The notes below the pieces were generated by a model. It searched no databases and was not told the DNA's origin. It saw nothing but the letters and a program-made list of their open reading frames with translations. Shown here one piece after another: positions 41,360 through 49,882 of a stretch of DNA of 64,000 bases. A program made the translations under genes and the position numbers. The stretch covers positions 62,001 through 126,000 of the forward strand of contig NZ_QXIO01000004.1 of the NCBI RefSeq assembly GCF_003545765.1, given 5' to 3'. The stretch is from Colwellia sp. RSH04 (GTDB lineage: Bacteria; Pseudomonadota; Gammaproteobacteria; Enterobacterales; Alteromonadaceae). The number at the start of each line of letters is the position of its first letter. The stretch's first letter is position 1.

Positions 41360-42187
41360 ATGAAGTCAGCAAAAGTCATTCTTATAACCACAACACTTAC
41401 ATTAATTACTTTACTTATCAATACTAAAACCAACGCAACTGAGACAAAAATACCCAACGTAGAAAAACTTATTACGACAGATAGTGGTTTGCAATATGGA
41501 ATAATTAAATCAGGTAATGGTGCTGCAGTAGAGTTAAATAAAGAAATCGCATTCCACTGGACTGGATTTTTACAATCAACAAAGAAGTCATTTGGTAGTT
41601 CACGCGATTCCGAACCTTTTTACTTTATCACTGGAAAAGGTCAGGTTATCCCTGGTGCTGAAGAAGCACTATTAAAAATGCGCGTAGGTGATCGTTACAA
41701 GCTAATTGTACCGCCAAAGCTTGCATATAAAGAAAAAGGCATAGAAAACTCTATTCCACCTAACGCGACATTAATTTTTGATTATGAAGTCATTTCTGTT
41801 AGTGAACCTAAAGACGACATCACAGTTTTATTGAAAAACACAATGAAGAATAAAAGCTTAGATGCTGCTAAAAGCCAGTATCACCATTTAAAAAACACAG
41901 CTTTTGAACAATATAGTTTTCGTGAGAACGTATTAAATGGTTTTGGATACAAGTTAATAAAAGAGGGTTTATTGAGTGAAGCGGTCACAATTTTCGAAAT
42001 AAATAGTCAGGCTTACCCTAACTCTTGGAATGTATGGGATTCATTAGGCGACGGATATTATCGAAACGGCCAAAAATTTGAGTCACTCGCAGCATTTAAG
42101 CAATCGGTTGCACTAAACCCTAAAAGTGAATACGGTCTGGAAATGATTGAGAAATTAACCAAAGAACTCATAGTTATTAAACAATAA
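41360..42187 (+). CDS. Exported FKBP-type prolyl isomerase with C-terminal TPR-like tail
   Basis: 275 residues from the ATG at 41360, chosen because it opens a clean signal peptide (MKSAKVILITTTLTLI...NTKTNA) and has GAG 8 bases upstream; a TTG 24 bases earlier is less likely. An FKBP domain (about 55-150) has the GSGxxV...W-TGFL, GQVIPGAEEALLKMRVGDRYKLIVPPKLAY and IPPNATLIFDYEVI signatures. Residues about 165-275 hold helix pairs, including LLSEAVTIFEINSQAYPNSW-type and SLAAFKQSVALNPKS TPR segments. The protein would be a periplasmic peptidyl-prolyl isomerase/chaperone. This domain order is less usual than FkpA/FklB types, which have an N-terminal dimerisation domain instead. Confidence 0.85.
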   Translation: MKSAKVILITTTLTLITLLINTKTNATETKIPNVEKLITTDSGLQYGIIKSGNGAAVELNKEIAFHWTGFLQSTKKSFGSSRDSEPFYFITGKGQVIPGAEEALLKMRVGDRYKLIVPPKLAYKEKGIENSIPPNATLIFDYEVISVSEPKDDITVLLKNTMKNKSLDAAKSQYHHLKNTAFEQYSFRENVLNGFGYKLIKEGLLSEAVTIFEINSQAYPNSWNVWDSLGDGYYRNGQKFESLAAFKQSVALNPKSEYGLEMIEKLTKELIVIKQ

Positions 42188-42217
42188 CTCTTCTTTAACA
42201 TTACCTTCTCACTAAAA

Positions 42218-42253
42218 CTGAAAAGCCTGTTAAATGCATTAACAGGCTTTCGC
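42218..42253 (+). terminator. Terminator after the FKBP gene
   Basis: A perfect 12-bp stem, AAAGCCTGTTAA/TTAACAGGCTTT, with a 5-nt loop (42222-42250). The T run is short. Confidence 0.75.
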
Positions 42254-42416
42254 CAAATTCAATTCAATGTCATCACAAATATAATAGCTATAGGCTAGGG
42301 CATATTTATCTTTGTTAATAGTTCAGCTGAGAGATAAAACCCCTTTAATTAACTACGTAGTTTACTCGCAAAATCAGCACCTTTTAACGCAGAGTAAAGA
42401 GATTCTAGCCTCAGCC

Positions 42417-42875
42417 CTAAACAGGCTTAACCAACATAGTATTCCCTGAAACAGCAACAATTTGGCATTGTTGTTCAGTTGTAATTACCTCAACACTGGC
42501 GTCTTCCACTAATCGTGCATTCCAGTTAATGCCTGAATAACGAATGTTACCTGAGGTTTCTGTAATATCGGTACTGACAGGAACCTTTAAGCCGATCATA
42601 TCGCTTGAGGTATCTGTTTTGCTCTTTGAGTTTTGTAAATTTTTCAGCGGTTTCCAAAGAATGAGCGCCGTTAGTGCCGACACGACACCCACCGATAAAA
42701 TCTCCATTTGCCAACTTGTTAATACACCTATCGACACTAAAATACCGGTAACAATACTTGCAATAGCAAAGAAGAGTAATGGTCCGCTTAAGCCCATGAT
42801 ACTAAGCTCAACAATAAAGCTGATGCCTGCAATTAAAAACCACAAATGATGATGATTTTCTAAAAAATATTCCAT
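42417..42875 (-). CDS. NfeD-family membrane protein, partner of QmcA
   Basis: 152 residues from ATG 42875 (MEYFLENHHHLWFL), which has GGAG 7 bases upstream. The frame extends to 42908, but those 11 codons lie partly inside a repeat element and are rejected. Two or three hydrophobic helices (about 8-80) precede a C-terminal OB-fold domain with GLKVPVSTDITETSGNIRYSGINWNARL, split around residue 110, typical of short NfeD proteins such as YbbJ. NfeD and QmcA-type SPFH proteins are encoded together and assemble in membrane microdomains. Here qmcA lies upstream in the same direction but a 198-bp repeat has been inserted between them. Confidence 0.85.
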   Translation of the reverse strand: MEYFLENHHHLWFLIAGISFIVELSIMGLSGPLLFFAIASIVTGILVSIGVLTSWQMEILSVGVVSALTALILWKPLKNLQNSKSKTDTSSDMIGLKVPVSTDITETSGNIRYSGINWNARLVEDASVEVITTEQQCQIVAVSGNTMLVKPV

Positions 42876-42899
42876 ATATTCTCCAAACTTTCGGCTATC

Positions 42900-43097
42900 T
42901 AACCTCAACTCAGGTTAAGAGATAAGTTAATAGATTGAAATTGTTAGACTTATGATTGTAATAACTCACTAGTTTGATAGTTTTTCTTAATTCAAGGCAA
43001 ATTCATTAAGAATAGTTATTCTATTGTGTGTGAATTTAACACAGAAGTAAGGAAAAATAGCAACTAGGGAGCTATTTATTATCCCGAGCTGAGGTTA
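42900..43097. repeat. Dispersed MITE-like repeat, complete copy A
   Basis: A 198-bp non-coding block is bounded by 12-bp inverted ends, TAACCTCAACTC (42900-42911) and GAGCTGAGGTTA (43086-43097), with one mismatch. Its right 117 bp align with 50920-51035, its left third with 7093-7165 (reverse), and its right tip with 30967-30993 (reverse). It has no ORF and no clear target-site duplication. It sits exactly between qmcA and nfeD. Confidence 0.75.
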
Positions 43098-43098
43098 T

Positions 43099-44079
43099 CT
43101 AAGGTGAGTTAGGTAACTTCAAGCTACTAGATACTGCAATGGCTTGTGCGACGGTATTAGCCACATTATCACCTGTTTTACCGTCAGTAAGCACAACGGT
43201 ACTTTCATTGGCTATTGCTTGATGCGCTGTAATCGCGTCTTGCGCTAACGTTAGCGTAACCGCAGATTTACCTTCTGAAGTGCTGGCTGATTTACCGATA
43301 ACATCAAGTGCTGATGCGTCTGCTTCGGCGACTAATCGAATGGCTTCTGCTTTACCCGTTGCTTCAAGTATTTGTGATTCTTTAGTTGCTTCTGCCGCTA
43401 ATACTTGTTCAGCTTTTGCCGCTTCAGCATCCAGTACTCTGGCTTGCTTTTGACCTTCAGCCTCAGTAATAGCGGCTGTTTTAACGCCTTCTGCCGTTAA
43501 AATAACTGAACGTTTCTCACGTTCTGCAGTCATTTGTTTTTCCATATCTTCACGAATACTTTGTGGAGGCGTAATATCTTTAATCTCATAACGAGTTACC
43601 ATAACCCCCCAAGGTTCTGTCGCTTCGGTCATCGCTGCAAGAATTTGAGCATTAATACCATCACGGTTTTGAAAACACTCATCTAACTCCATTGAACCTA
43701 TAGCGTTACGCATAGTGGTCATCGCAAGTTGGGTAACTGACACTTTATAATCAGTAATGTTATTAGTCGCGGCGGCGGCGTCAGTGACTTTCATAAACAA
43801 AATACCATCAATTTCTAAGGTGATATTATCTTTAGTAATGGCAGGTTGTGAGGTGATTTCGAGCGATTGCTCTTTTAAGTTACGATCAGCAGCAATAGAT
43901 TGCACGTAAGGGATAATAAAATTTAATCCCGCTGACAATGTTTTACTGTATTTTCCCAGCGTATAAACCACATAACCTCGGTTTTGCGGAACAAAATAAA
44001 TCCCTTTTTTCAGGGTATATAAAATAACTATAGTGACCCAAAGCGCTGGGTTAGTGAGTAGTTCTTGTAGTAAGGGCAT
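43099..44079 (-). CDS. qmcA: SPFH/band-7 protein QmcA
   Basis: 326 residues. One N-terminal transmembrane anchor (about 12-28) precedes an SPFH domain (about 25-190: GYVVYTLGKYSKTLSAGLNFIIPYVQ, split, and MRNAIGSMELDECFQNRDGIN). A long Ala/Glu/Lys coiled coil (about 185-260) with repeated EAxxKA(A/E)QxLxA units follows, then a Ser/Thr-rich tail. It resembles E. coli QmcA and eukaryotic stomatin, scaffold proteins of membrane microdomains. Its stop lies 2 bp outside the repeat element that separates it from nfeD. Confidence 0.92.
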   Translation of the reverse strand: MPLLQELLTNPALWVTIVILYTLKKGIYFVPQNRGYVVYTLGKYSKTLSAGLNFIIPYVQSIAADRNLKEQSLEITSQPAITKDNITLEIDGILFMKVTDAAAATNNITDYKVSVTQLAMTTMRNAIGSMELDECFQNRDGINAQILAAMTEATEPWGVMVTRYEIKDITPPQSIREDMEKQMTAEREKRSVILTAEGVKTAAITEAEGQKQARVLDAEAAKAEQVLAAEATKESQILEATGKAEAIRLVAEADASALDVIGKSASTSEGKSAVTLTLAQDAITAHQAIANESTVVLTDGKTGDNVANTVAQAIAVSSSLKLPNSP

Positions 44080-44165
44080 TGATACTATTCCTTTATTATT
44101 ATGTATTCCTATGCGTTAGCTCATCAATTTACCCTTATCGTTATATAACTGCAAGTTACACGCTG

Positions 44166-44447
44166 CTATAACGTTGTTATGGCAGCTAATTGCGTTGAAA
44201 AAGCATCTGTAAGAAATATCAGTGCCGGAAAAATATAAAAGTAAGCGCGCATTAGTTTTTTAATCGTCTCATTAGCATGGGCTAGCTCCATAAAGTTATC
44301 TATAATGCGCCGACCTTTATAAGCAATTGAAAAACAGATAATTGCTGTAATCAATAAATGTGGCTCTGCTGTTTCTGCAACGAGTGCATTCGCCATAGTA
44401 ATTACAATTAACGTAAGCCAAGTAATATCTAATTTATCTAATGTCAT
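44166..44447 (-). CDS. norF: NorF-like small membrane protein (cytochrome oxidase subunit IV family)
   Basis: 93 residues with three hydrophobic segments (about 8-24, 28-45, 66-86). The centre, ITAIICFSIAYKGRRIIDNFMEL, carries the K-G-R-x-I-x-D-x-FM-EL motif of bacterial COX4/NorF proteins. It is the last gene of the ccoG-norE-norF operon, 9 bp after norE. NorEF proteins support nitric-oxide reductase activity in denitrifiers, in an unclear way. No NorCB genes are in this window. Confidence 0.8.
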   Translation of the reverse strand: MTLDKLDITWLTLIVITMANALVAETAEPHLLITAIICFSIAYKGRRIIDNFMELAHANETIKKLMRAYFYIFPALIFLTDAFSTQLAAITTL

Positions 44448-44456
44448 CGTATGCTC

Positions 44457-45110
44457 CTAACGCAACACATAAAGCAAAGGAAATATTATCACCCAAGCTA
44501 GATCAACCATGTGCCAATAACAGGCAATAGCAGTTAAACCAACATGTCGCTCTTTGTTGTAATTTCCAACTTTAATTTGTGAGATGGCCCATAACAAACT
44601 TAGACTGGCCCAAGACACATGAATCAAATGATTAAACGTCATGTAGTAATACATACTGAAAAAGCTATTGGTATCGGCATGAATGCCATGGTCTACATTC
44701 CAATGGTATTCCCAAAATTTAATCAGCAAATACAGTGCCCCACAGCTAACGGCATAACTTAAGCATCGAATACTTTTTTGTGGATCATCGACACGAATTG
44801 CAGCTAATGCTTTAGCAACAAAATAACTGCTGGTAATTAAGGCAAACGTATTTAATGTACCTGCCAATGTATTTAACGCTAATGGCCCTTGCTCGAATTC
44901 AATGGGGTTATGTGCTTTAGCAATAAAATACGCGATAAAAAATACCGCAAATTCAGATAATTCAGCAAAAATACCGACCCAAACCGCTTTATTTCCCGGT
45001 ATTTTTTTTATAGTTTCAGGCTCAGAGGTAACATTACCGCTACCGTTAAGGTAAAAAACATCTTCTGCTTGGCTAACTAATCGCTCATTAGTAGCTTGTG
45101 AAACGGTCAT
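44457..45110 (-). CDS. norE: NorE-like heme-copper oxidase subunit III family protein
   Basis: 217 residues with five to six transmembrane helices. The first helix contains the subunit III/NorE type GIFAELSEFAVFFIAYFIAKAH; later helices have FNHLIHVSWASLSLLWAI and CYWHMVDLAWVIIFPLLYVL, with the conserved HMVDLAWV seen in COX3 proteins. It lacks neighbouring subunits I and II, so a NorE role (accessory to NO reductase) or an orphan oxidase subunit is likely. It is in the operon between ccoG (48 bp) and norF (9 bp), behind a sigma-54-like promoter. Confidence 0.85.
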   Translation of the reverse strand: MTVSQATNERLVSQAEDVFYLNGSGNVTSEPETIKKIPGNKAVWVGIFAELSEFAVFFIAYFIAKAHNPIEFEQGPLALNTLAGTLNTFALITSSYFVAKALAAIRVDDPQKSIRCLSYAVSCGALYLLIKFWEYHWNVDHGIHADTNSFFSMYYYMTFNHLIHVSWASLSLLWAISQIKVGNYNKERHVGLTAIACYWHMVDLAWVIIFPLLYVLR

Positions 45111-45158
45111 GTAATTTCTTCCTCAACAAAGCCTAAAACAGGGTATTTGAATGAATAA

Positions 45159-46541
45159 TTAATCACGAAAAAATACGGTGTCTTTTGATAACAAAGTACT
45201 AGGGTGTTCAATTGCCTTCACCACAAAACGAATATTAGTCATCTTCTTATCTAAATTATAGCCGTCTGTCGCCAAAGTAACTGGAATTTGCAACATTTGA
45301 CCGCCACCAATAAGTAACTTGTCAGGCACATTAATACTGACATCGCTAATGCCTTGTACATCAATAGTATAATTAAGTGCTTGTTGATGTTTATTCAATA
45401 TTTTTAAGGTATAAATATTTTCAACATGACCTTCATAATTCATACGATAAAGCACATTTCTATCACGTAGAACCGATACTTCTAACGGAATGCGGTTATA
45501 AAGCCAAAAAATCATAAGTGCTGTTATTAACACGGTAAAGCAGGCATAGCCGAATAGTTTATAGCTAAACTTAACTGATTTTTTACCTGCAAGTTGTTGT
45601 TCACTAGTGTATGAAATTAACCCAGGCTCATAACCAAATTTATCCATGGTTTGATCGCATGCATCAACGCATAAAGCACAGTTAATACACTCATATTGCA
45701 AGCCGTTGCGAATATCTATACCAACTGGGCATACTTCAACACACAAATTACAGTCTACACAATCACCTAATCCTAGTGTTTTAGGGTCGTCTTTACGTTT
45801 TCTTCTGCCACGACTTTCACCTCGTTTACTATCATAAGCGACAATCAAAGTATCTTTATCAAACATAGCCGATTGGAATCTGGCATAAGGACACATATGC
45901 GTACACACTTTTTCACGTAAATAGCCTGCATTACCATAGGTACATAACGCAAAGAAAAAGACCCAGAAGGTGATTAAACCACTCCATTCAAATGACAGCA
46001 TTGTGCTATACAGTTCGACGACTGGGACAAAATAAGAAACAAAAGTCGTTGCAGTCAGAAAAGACATCAAAAACCAAATACTGTGTTTTTGTATTTTTTT
46101 ATTAATCTTTTCTATCGACCAAGGCTTTTTATTTAAGGCAATGCGTTTATTTCGGCTACCTTCTATGCGATGTTCTACCCAAACATAGGCGAGTGTCCAA
46201 ATGGTTTGTGGGCAGGTATAGCCACACCAAACTCGCCCAAGCCAAGCTGTAACAAAAAACAAGGCAAAAGCCGCGACCATGAATATGCCCGCCAAAAAAA
46301 TAAAATCTTGCGGCCAAAAAGTAATAGCAAAAATTCTGAACTGTTGTTCACTTATATTTAGTAATACAGCTTGTTGACCATTGTAGGAAATAAACGGTAC
46401 TAGCATAAACGTAATCATCAGCAACCAGCTAAGCTTACGACGTATACCTTGATAATGACCTTTTTGTTCTCTTACTTGGATGTTGCCTTCATTTTCATAA
46501 GGCTTAATGATGAGTTGCTCTTCTTTAATATCAAACTTCAT
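45159..46541 (-). CDS. ccoG: Cytochrome oxidase accessory protein CcoG (RdxA/FixG)
   Basis: 460 residues from ATG 46541 (MKFDIKEEQL). The frame runs to 46583, but that extension overlaps the predicted sigma-54 promoter and is rejected. Five to six membrane helices are seen, with GRVWCGYTCPQTIWT after the first pair. Two ferredoxin-type clusters, CVDCNLCVEVCPVGID and CINCALCVDACDQTMDKFGYE, follow, and then a C-terminal Ig-like extracytoplasmic domain. CcoG reduces copper for assembly of cbb3-type oxidases. No ccoNOP or ccoIS genes are in this window; here CcoG is paired with NorE and NorF instead. Confidence 0.93.
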   Translation of the reverse strand: MKFDIKEEQLIIKPYENEGNIQVREQKGHYQGIRRKLSWLLMITFMLVPFISYNGQQAVLLNISEQQFRIFAITFWPQDFIFLAGIFMVAAFALFFVTAWLGRVWCGYTCPQTIWTLAYVWVEHRIEGSRNKRIALNKKPWSIEKINKKIQKHSIWFLMSFLTATTFVSYFVPVVELYSTMLSFEWSGLITFWVFFFALCTYGNAGYLREKVCTHMCPYARFQSAMFDKDTLIVAYDSKRGESRGRRKRKDDPKTLGLGDCVDCNLCVEVCPVGIDIRNGLQYECINCALCVDACDQTMDKFGYEPGLISYTSEQQLAGKKSVKFSYKLFGYACFTVLITALMIFWLYNRIPLEVSVLRDRNVLYRMNYEGHVENIYTLKILNKHQQALNYTIDVQGISDVSINVPDKLLIGGGQMLQIPVTLATDGYNLDKKMTNIRFVVKAIEHPSTLLSKDTVFFRD

Positions 46542-46578
46542 TTTCTGACTTCTAGGCAGTAGGTTATGTTTACCTAAT

Positions 46579-46594
46579 ATCAATAATCAAGCCA
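46579..46594 (-). promoter_or_regulatory. Sigma-54-like promoter of ccoG-norE-norF
   Basis: On the minus strand TGGCTTGATTATTGAT has the GG of the -24 element and a TTG(A) -12 element at the required spacing (GG-N10-GA instead of GG-N10-GC). It lies about 40 bp before the chosen ccoG start and just downstream of a sigma-54 activator gene. Confidence 0.5.
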
Positions 46595-46657
46595 GCTTTT
46601 CATACAGGTAAGTCGCTGTATTTTATACATATAAACAAAAAAGCAAAACCGATTGAG

Positions 46658-46689
46658 CACGATATACCGCGCCTACACGATATGTCGTG
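46658..46689 (-). promoter_or_regulatory. Paired upstream activator sites
   Basis: CACGATATACCGCG (46658-46671) and CACGATATGTCGTG (46676-46689) match the palindrome CACGATATATCGTG at 12 and 13 of 14 positions. Their centres are 18 bp apart. They lie about 95 and 115 bp upstream of the predicted ccoG start site, typical for enhancer-binding activators of sigma-54. Confidence 0.6.
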
Positions 46690-46695
46690 CCTTTT

Positions 46696-48117
46696 TTATC
46701 TTTTAATATGCAGTTTTTTCATTTTTGAACGTAAGGTGCTATCAGGTAGTCCTAAAATTTTAGCGGCACCACGTGTACCGCCAATTCGCCATTTACATTC
46801 ATCTAATACCGCAAGAATATGATCTCTTTCTGCTTCTGCAAGCGTTTTAACTTCTGATACTTTTGGCTGTATTAACGCTTTAAAACTTTGCTTAACATCT
46901 AATACTCTTGATGTTGTCAGAATAACTTCTCGCTCTAATATGTTTTGCAGTTCTCTAATATTTCCGGGCCAAGAATATTGGCTTAACTTGTACAAGCTGC
47001 GTTTATTAACGCCCGTAATATGTTTTTTTAGTTTATGGTTCAGTTGCTGCAAGATACTGTCACATAGAATAGGAAGATCATCGATTCTTTCGCGTAATGA
47101 AGGCACTTCAATAGGAAAAACATTCAATCGATAATATAAATCCATCCTGAACTGGCCATCAGCAACCATTTCAAGCAGGTTTCTATTGGTAGCGGCAATT
47201 ATTCTGATGTCGACTTGAATCGTTTTACTACCTCCCACTCTTTCGAACTCGCGCTCTTGAAGTACCCTTAATAGCTTACTTTGGGCTTCTAAAGAAAGCT
47301 CGCCAATTTCATCAAGAAACAATGTACCTTGATGAGCCTGCTCAAAACGACCTTTTCTGCGCTCATTAGCACCTGTAAAAGCACCTTTCTCATGGCCAAA
47401 TAATTCCGATTCAAGCAAACTTGAAGTGAATGCTGCACAGTTCACTTTCATCATTGGTGAATTACAGCGCTCACTGAGTTGGTGTAAATTTCTAGCCACT
47501 ACCTCCTTGCCTGTACCATTTTCACCAAGAATTAATACGGTACTGTCTGTTTGCCCAACCAGTTTTATTTGTTTTAGCATTTGTTTAAAAGGCTTACTGA
47601 TCCCCTCTAAACCAGAGCCTGACCACGTTTCATTTATCTCGTCTTGTAAATAAGTATTTTCGGCTTGCAGCTTTTCCGTTAACTCCTGCACTTGTTGCAG
47701 CGCTTTTCTCAAATTATCATCAGCCAAGCGCTGTTGACTAACATCACGAAATACCGCGACAGCACCTATTCTTTTATCATCTTTGTACACAGGTGTTGAA
47801 GTGTACTCAACTGGAAAGCAGCTACCATCTTTTCGCCAAAAAACTTCATTGGTGACTCTTCGTTCAATGCCATCATGCATAGTATTATATATTTGGCATT
47901 CTTCTACAGGATATTCATCACCGTTTGCGTGACTATGATGATGATATTGATGAATATTCTTACCTAGTAATTCACTAGATTTCCATCCTGTCATTTGCTC
48001 GGCAGCAGGATTAATAAATACCGCTTTTCCTGCTAAATCAAAACCATATACTCCCTCACCCACGGCATTTAATAGTAATTCAGAGTCAGCAAGAAACTGC
48101 TTTAGTGTATTTTTCAT
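46696..48117 (-). CDS. PAS-containing sigma-54-dependent transcriptional activator
   Basis: 473 residues from ATG 48117 (MKNTLKQF), which has AAAGG 6 bases upstream; a TTG two codons earlier is rejected. A PAS domain (about 12-125) with an unusual QYHHHSHANG histidine cluster is followed by a coiled coil (about 130-165). The AAA+ domain (about 170-410) has Walker A GENGTGKE, the sigma-54 contact loop GAFTGA and GTLFLDEIGEL. A Fis-type HTH ends in GLPDSTLRSKMKKLHIKR. No receiver domain is present, so the PAS domain is the likely sensor. It is the immediate upstream neighbour of ccoG-norE-norF, with matching palindromes at that operon and at its own promoter. The signal (NO, redox or metal) is unknown. 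Confidence 0.88.
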   Translation of the reverse strand: MKNTLKQFLADSELLLNAVGEGVYGFDLAGKAVFINPAAEQMTGWKSSELLGKNIHQYHHHSHANGDEYPVEECQIYNTMHDGIERRVTNEVFWRKDGSCFPVEYTSTPVYKDDKRIGAVAVFRDVSQQRLADDNLRKALQQVQELTEKLQAENTYLQDEINETWSGSGLEGISKPFKQMLKQIKLVGQTDSTVLILGENGTGKEVVARNLHQLSERCNSPMMKVNCAAFTSSLLESELFGHEKGAFTGANERRKGRFEQAHQGTLFLDEIGELSLEAQSKLLRVLQEREFERVGGSKTIQVDIRIIAATNRNLLEMVADGQFRMDLYYRLNVFPIEVPSLRERIDDLPILCDSILQQLNHKLKKHITGVNKRSLYKLSQYSWPGNIRELQNILEREVILTTSRVLDVKQSFKALIQPKVSEVKTLAEAERDHILAVLDECKWRIGGTRGAAKILGLPDSTLRSKMKKLHIKR

Positions 48118-48134
48118 TATCAACCTTTAGAGTG

Positions 48135-48148
48135 CACGATATATCGTG
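48135..48148 (-). promoter_or_regulatory. Operator palindrome in the activator's own promoter
   Basis: CACGATATATCGTG is a perfect 14-bp palindrome 17 bp before the activator start codon. It is identical in core to the two sites upstream of ccoG. So close to the start it would more likely repress than activate, suggesting negative autoregulation. Confidence 0.65.
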
Positions 48149-48416
48149 GTTTAGATTTTGACTGACTTTTTATAAAATGAAAAGACTTTAATAGTGAGAG
48201 CTTCATCAATATCGCATTTTCTCAATATGAAAGCCTAAGTATGTGACTTTGAAATTTAGACAAGCTCTTATTTTAACCCTATAGTTTTAAACTAGAGCAC
48301 ATAAGAGCGTGTTGACCTTTATTGATATTTTCAGCAATGAACTATGTTTATCAATAGCAAAGCAAGAAAATATGATAACGTTTATGACAAGTTAACCAAG
48401 GAGAGAGGTCGCCACA

Positions 48417-49340
48417 GTGGAAAAACATTGGCTAATCAGCGCATTTAAGTCATCGCAACTGACGTGCATTGTTATGTACACTCTTATCTTGTTGTTTGTA
48501 TCTACCTCTGCTTTTGCTAACCAAACCAATCAAATCAGATATATTGAATCTAAAAAATATCCTGACCCTAAACAAAGTTATTTTGTTGATTTGCTGACGC
48601 TTATTTTAAATGCCACGAAAGAGGAGTTTGGTGACTATACCTTGAAGCCCGTAGCATTTGAAATGTCGCAAGCGAGAACATCAGCATCATTAAAGCGAAA
48701 TGAATTTATTGATATTCATTGGCGTATGACATCTCAACAACTAGAACAAGATCTTCAGGCGATATATATCCCTATTTTAAAAGGTTTAATGGGCTATAGA
48801 ATTTTTATCATTAGAAAAGGTGAGCAAGATAAATTTTCTCGGGAAATCTCTTTAACAGAACTTCAAGATCGTCCTCTTGGGCAAGGGTATAATTGGCCAG
48901 ATACTGAAATTCTTGAAGATAACAACTTCAATGTCGTTAAAGGTTATGACATTTATTTACTCTCTATGCTCAAAAAGAATCGTTTTGATTATTTTCCCAG
49001 AGCTCTGCATGAGCCATGGTTTGAAATAAAGACGGAACCGAGTTTAGTGATTGAAGATAATTTCTTGCTTAAGTATCCCGCACCAATGTTTTTCTTTATT
49101 AATAAAAACAATCTCCACCTTAAAAAGCGGCTAGAACTTGGCTTCAGTAAAATTATCGAGTCTGGTGTTTTTGAACATTTTTTCCAGTCTCACCCGATCA
49201 CTGCTAACTTACTTACTAAAGTAAACTTTAATCAAAGGATCAGCTTCACCCTTACTAACGCTTCTTTAACGGAACGAACCAAAGCATTAATAAAAGATGA
49301 ACGACTTTGGATAAATACAAAAATTCAGAATGAGCAATAA
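48417..49340 (+). CDS. Periplasmic substrate-binding-like protein (SBP_bac_3 type)
   Basis: 307 residues. The GTG start has AAGGAGAGAGG upstream. The signal peptide ends at SAFA (about residue 34). The mature part resembles a type-3 periplasmic binding fold (KKYPDPKQSYFVDLLTLILNAT, then GQGYNWPDTEIL...GYDIYLLSMLKKNRFDYFPR, and a C-terminal AMFFFINKNN hinge). No ABC permease or ATPase is adjacent. Stand-alone members of this type are common in Shewanella and Colwellia and may act in sensing or have lost transport partners. Ligand unknown. Confidence 0.75.
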   Translation: MEKHWLISAFKSSQLTCIVMYTLILLFVSTSAFANQTNQIRYIESKKYPDPKQSYFVDLLTLILNATKEEFGDYTLKPVAFEMSQARTSASLKRNEFIDIHWRMTSQQLEQDLQAIYIPILKGLMGYRIFIIRKGEQDKFSREISLTELQDRPLGQGYNWPDTEILEDNNFNVVKGYDIYLLSMLKKNRFDYFPRALHEPWFEIKTEPSLVIEDNFLLKYPAPMFFFINKNNLHLKKRLELGFSKIIESGVFEHFFQSHPITANLLTKVNFNQRISFTLTNASLTERTKALIKDERLWINTKIQNEQ

Positions 49341-49351
49341 AAAAGCCGCGC

Positions 49352-49374
49352 CTTGGGACATATTCAATCCCAAG
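49352..49374. terminator. Hairpin between SBP-like and small periplasmic protein genes
   Basis: CTTGGGA and TCCCAAG pair around a 9-nt loop just past the stop at 49340. It lacks a clear T run, so it is only a tentative terminator for the two convergent genes. Confidence 0.45.
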
Positions 49375-49409
49375 AAGCGACTAACACTGGAGAGTATTAC
49401 GGTAGTTAA

Positions 49410-49652
49410 TTATTTAGCTTGCTTTACAAATTCTTCAACCGCAACGTCAATATTTTGTTCTAATTCATCTTCTAACTGTACTTGTAAGTTAGCTTCTATA
49501 TCGTAATGTTGTGACGCTAGTCTATTTTCTAATGCTTGCTCTAACTTCTCAGCAAACTTAGGGTTTTCTACCAATTCGTTTGTATCATTTGCCAACACAT
49601 TAAATGCCAGTAAAGAAAAAACAACCGTTGAGATTAATGTTATAGATTTCAT
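49410..49652 (-). CDS. Small exported acidic helical protein
   Basis: 80 residues from ATG 49652 (MKSITLISTVV), which has AAGGAGAG 8 bases upstream; a longer frame starting at 49673 includes that site and is rejected. The signal peptide ends near NVLA. The mature 60 residues are strongly acidic and helical (LEQALENRL, LQVQLEDELEQNIDVAVEEF), with no cysteine. The family is not recognised. It is probably a small periplasmic protein. Confidence 0.65.
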   Translation of the reverse strand: MKSITLISTVVFSLLAFNVLANDTNELVENPKFAEKLEQALENRLASQHYDIEANLQVQLEDELEQNIDVAVEEFVKQAK

Positions 49653-49882
49653 AGAAACTCTCCTTCTAGGCAATTGCCTATCAATGACTCATTAATTCGA
49701 TAACCATAAGATAACAATTTCAGTCCTTATTGCTGTTATCTTTCATACGGAAGATGTTTTTAAATGTTATTTCGCTTTAATGAGATAATCTCTGCATTAA
49801 TAACCAAAATATTCACTAGTTATGTGCAAACTGACGCTATTAAGGTTATAACTATCAAATCATTTCTTAACTCATTATTATT

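Noticed and set aside
42900-43097. Insertion sequence
   Set aside because: The element is too short for a transposase and has no ORF; only a non-autonomous repeat is supported.
46542-46583. 14-residue N-terminal extension of CcoG
   Set aside because: The segment covers the predicted sigma-54 promoter; the inner ATG gives the normal protein start.
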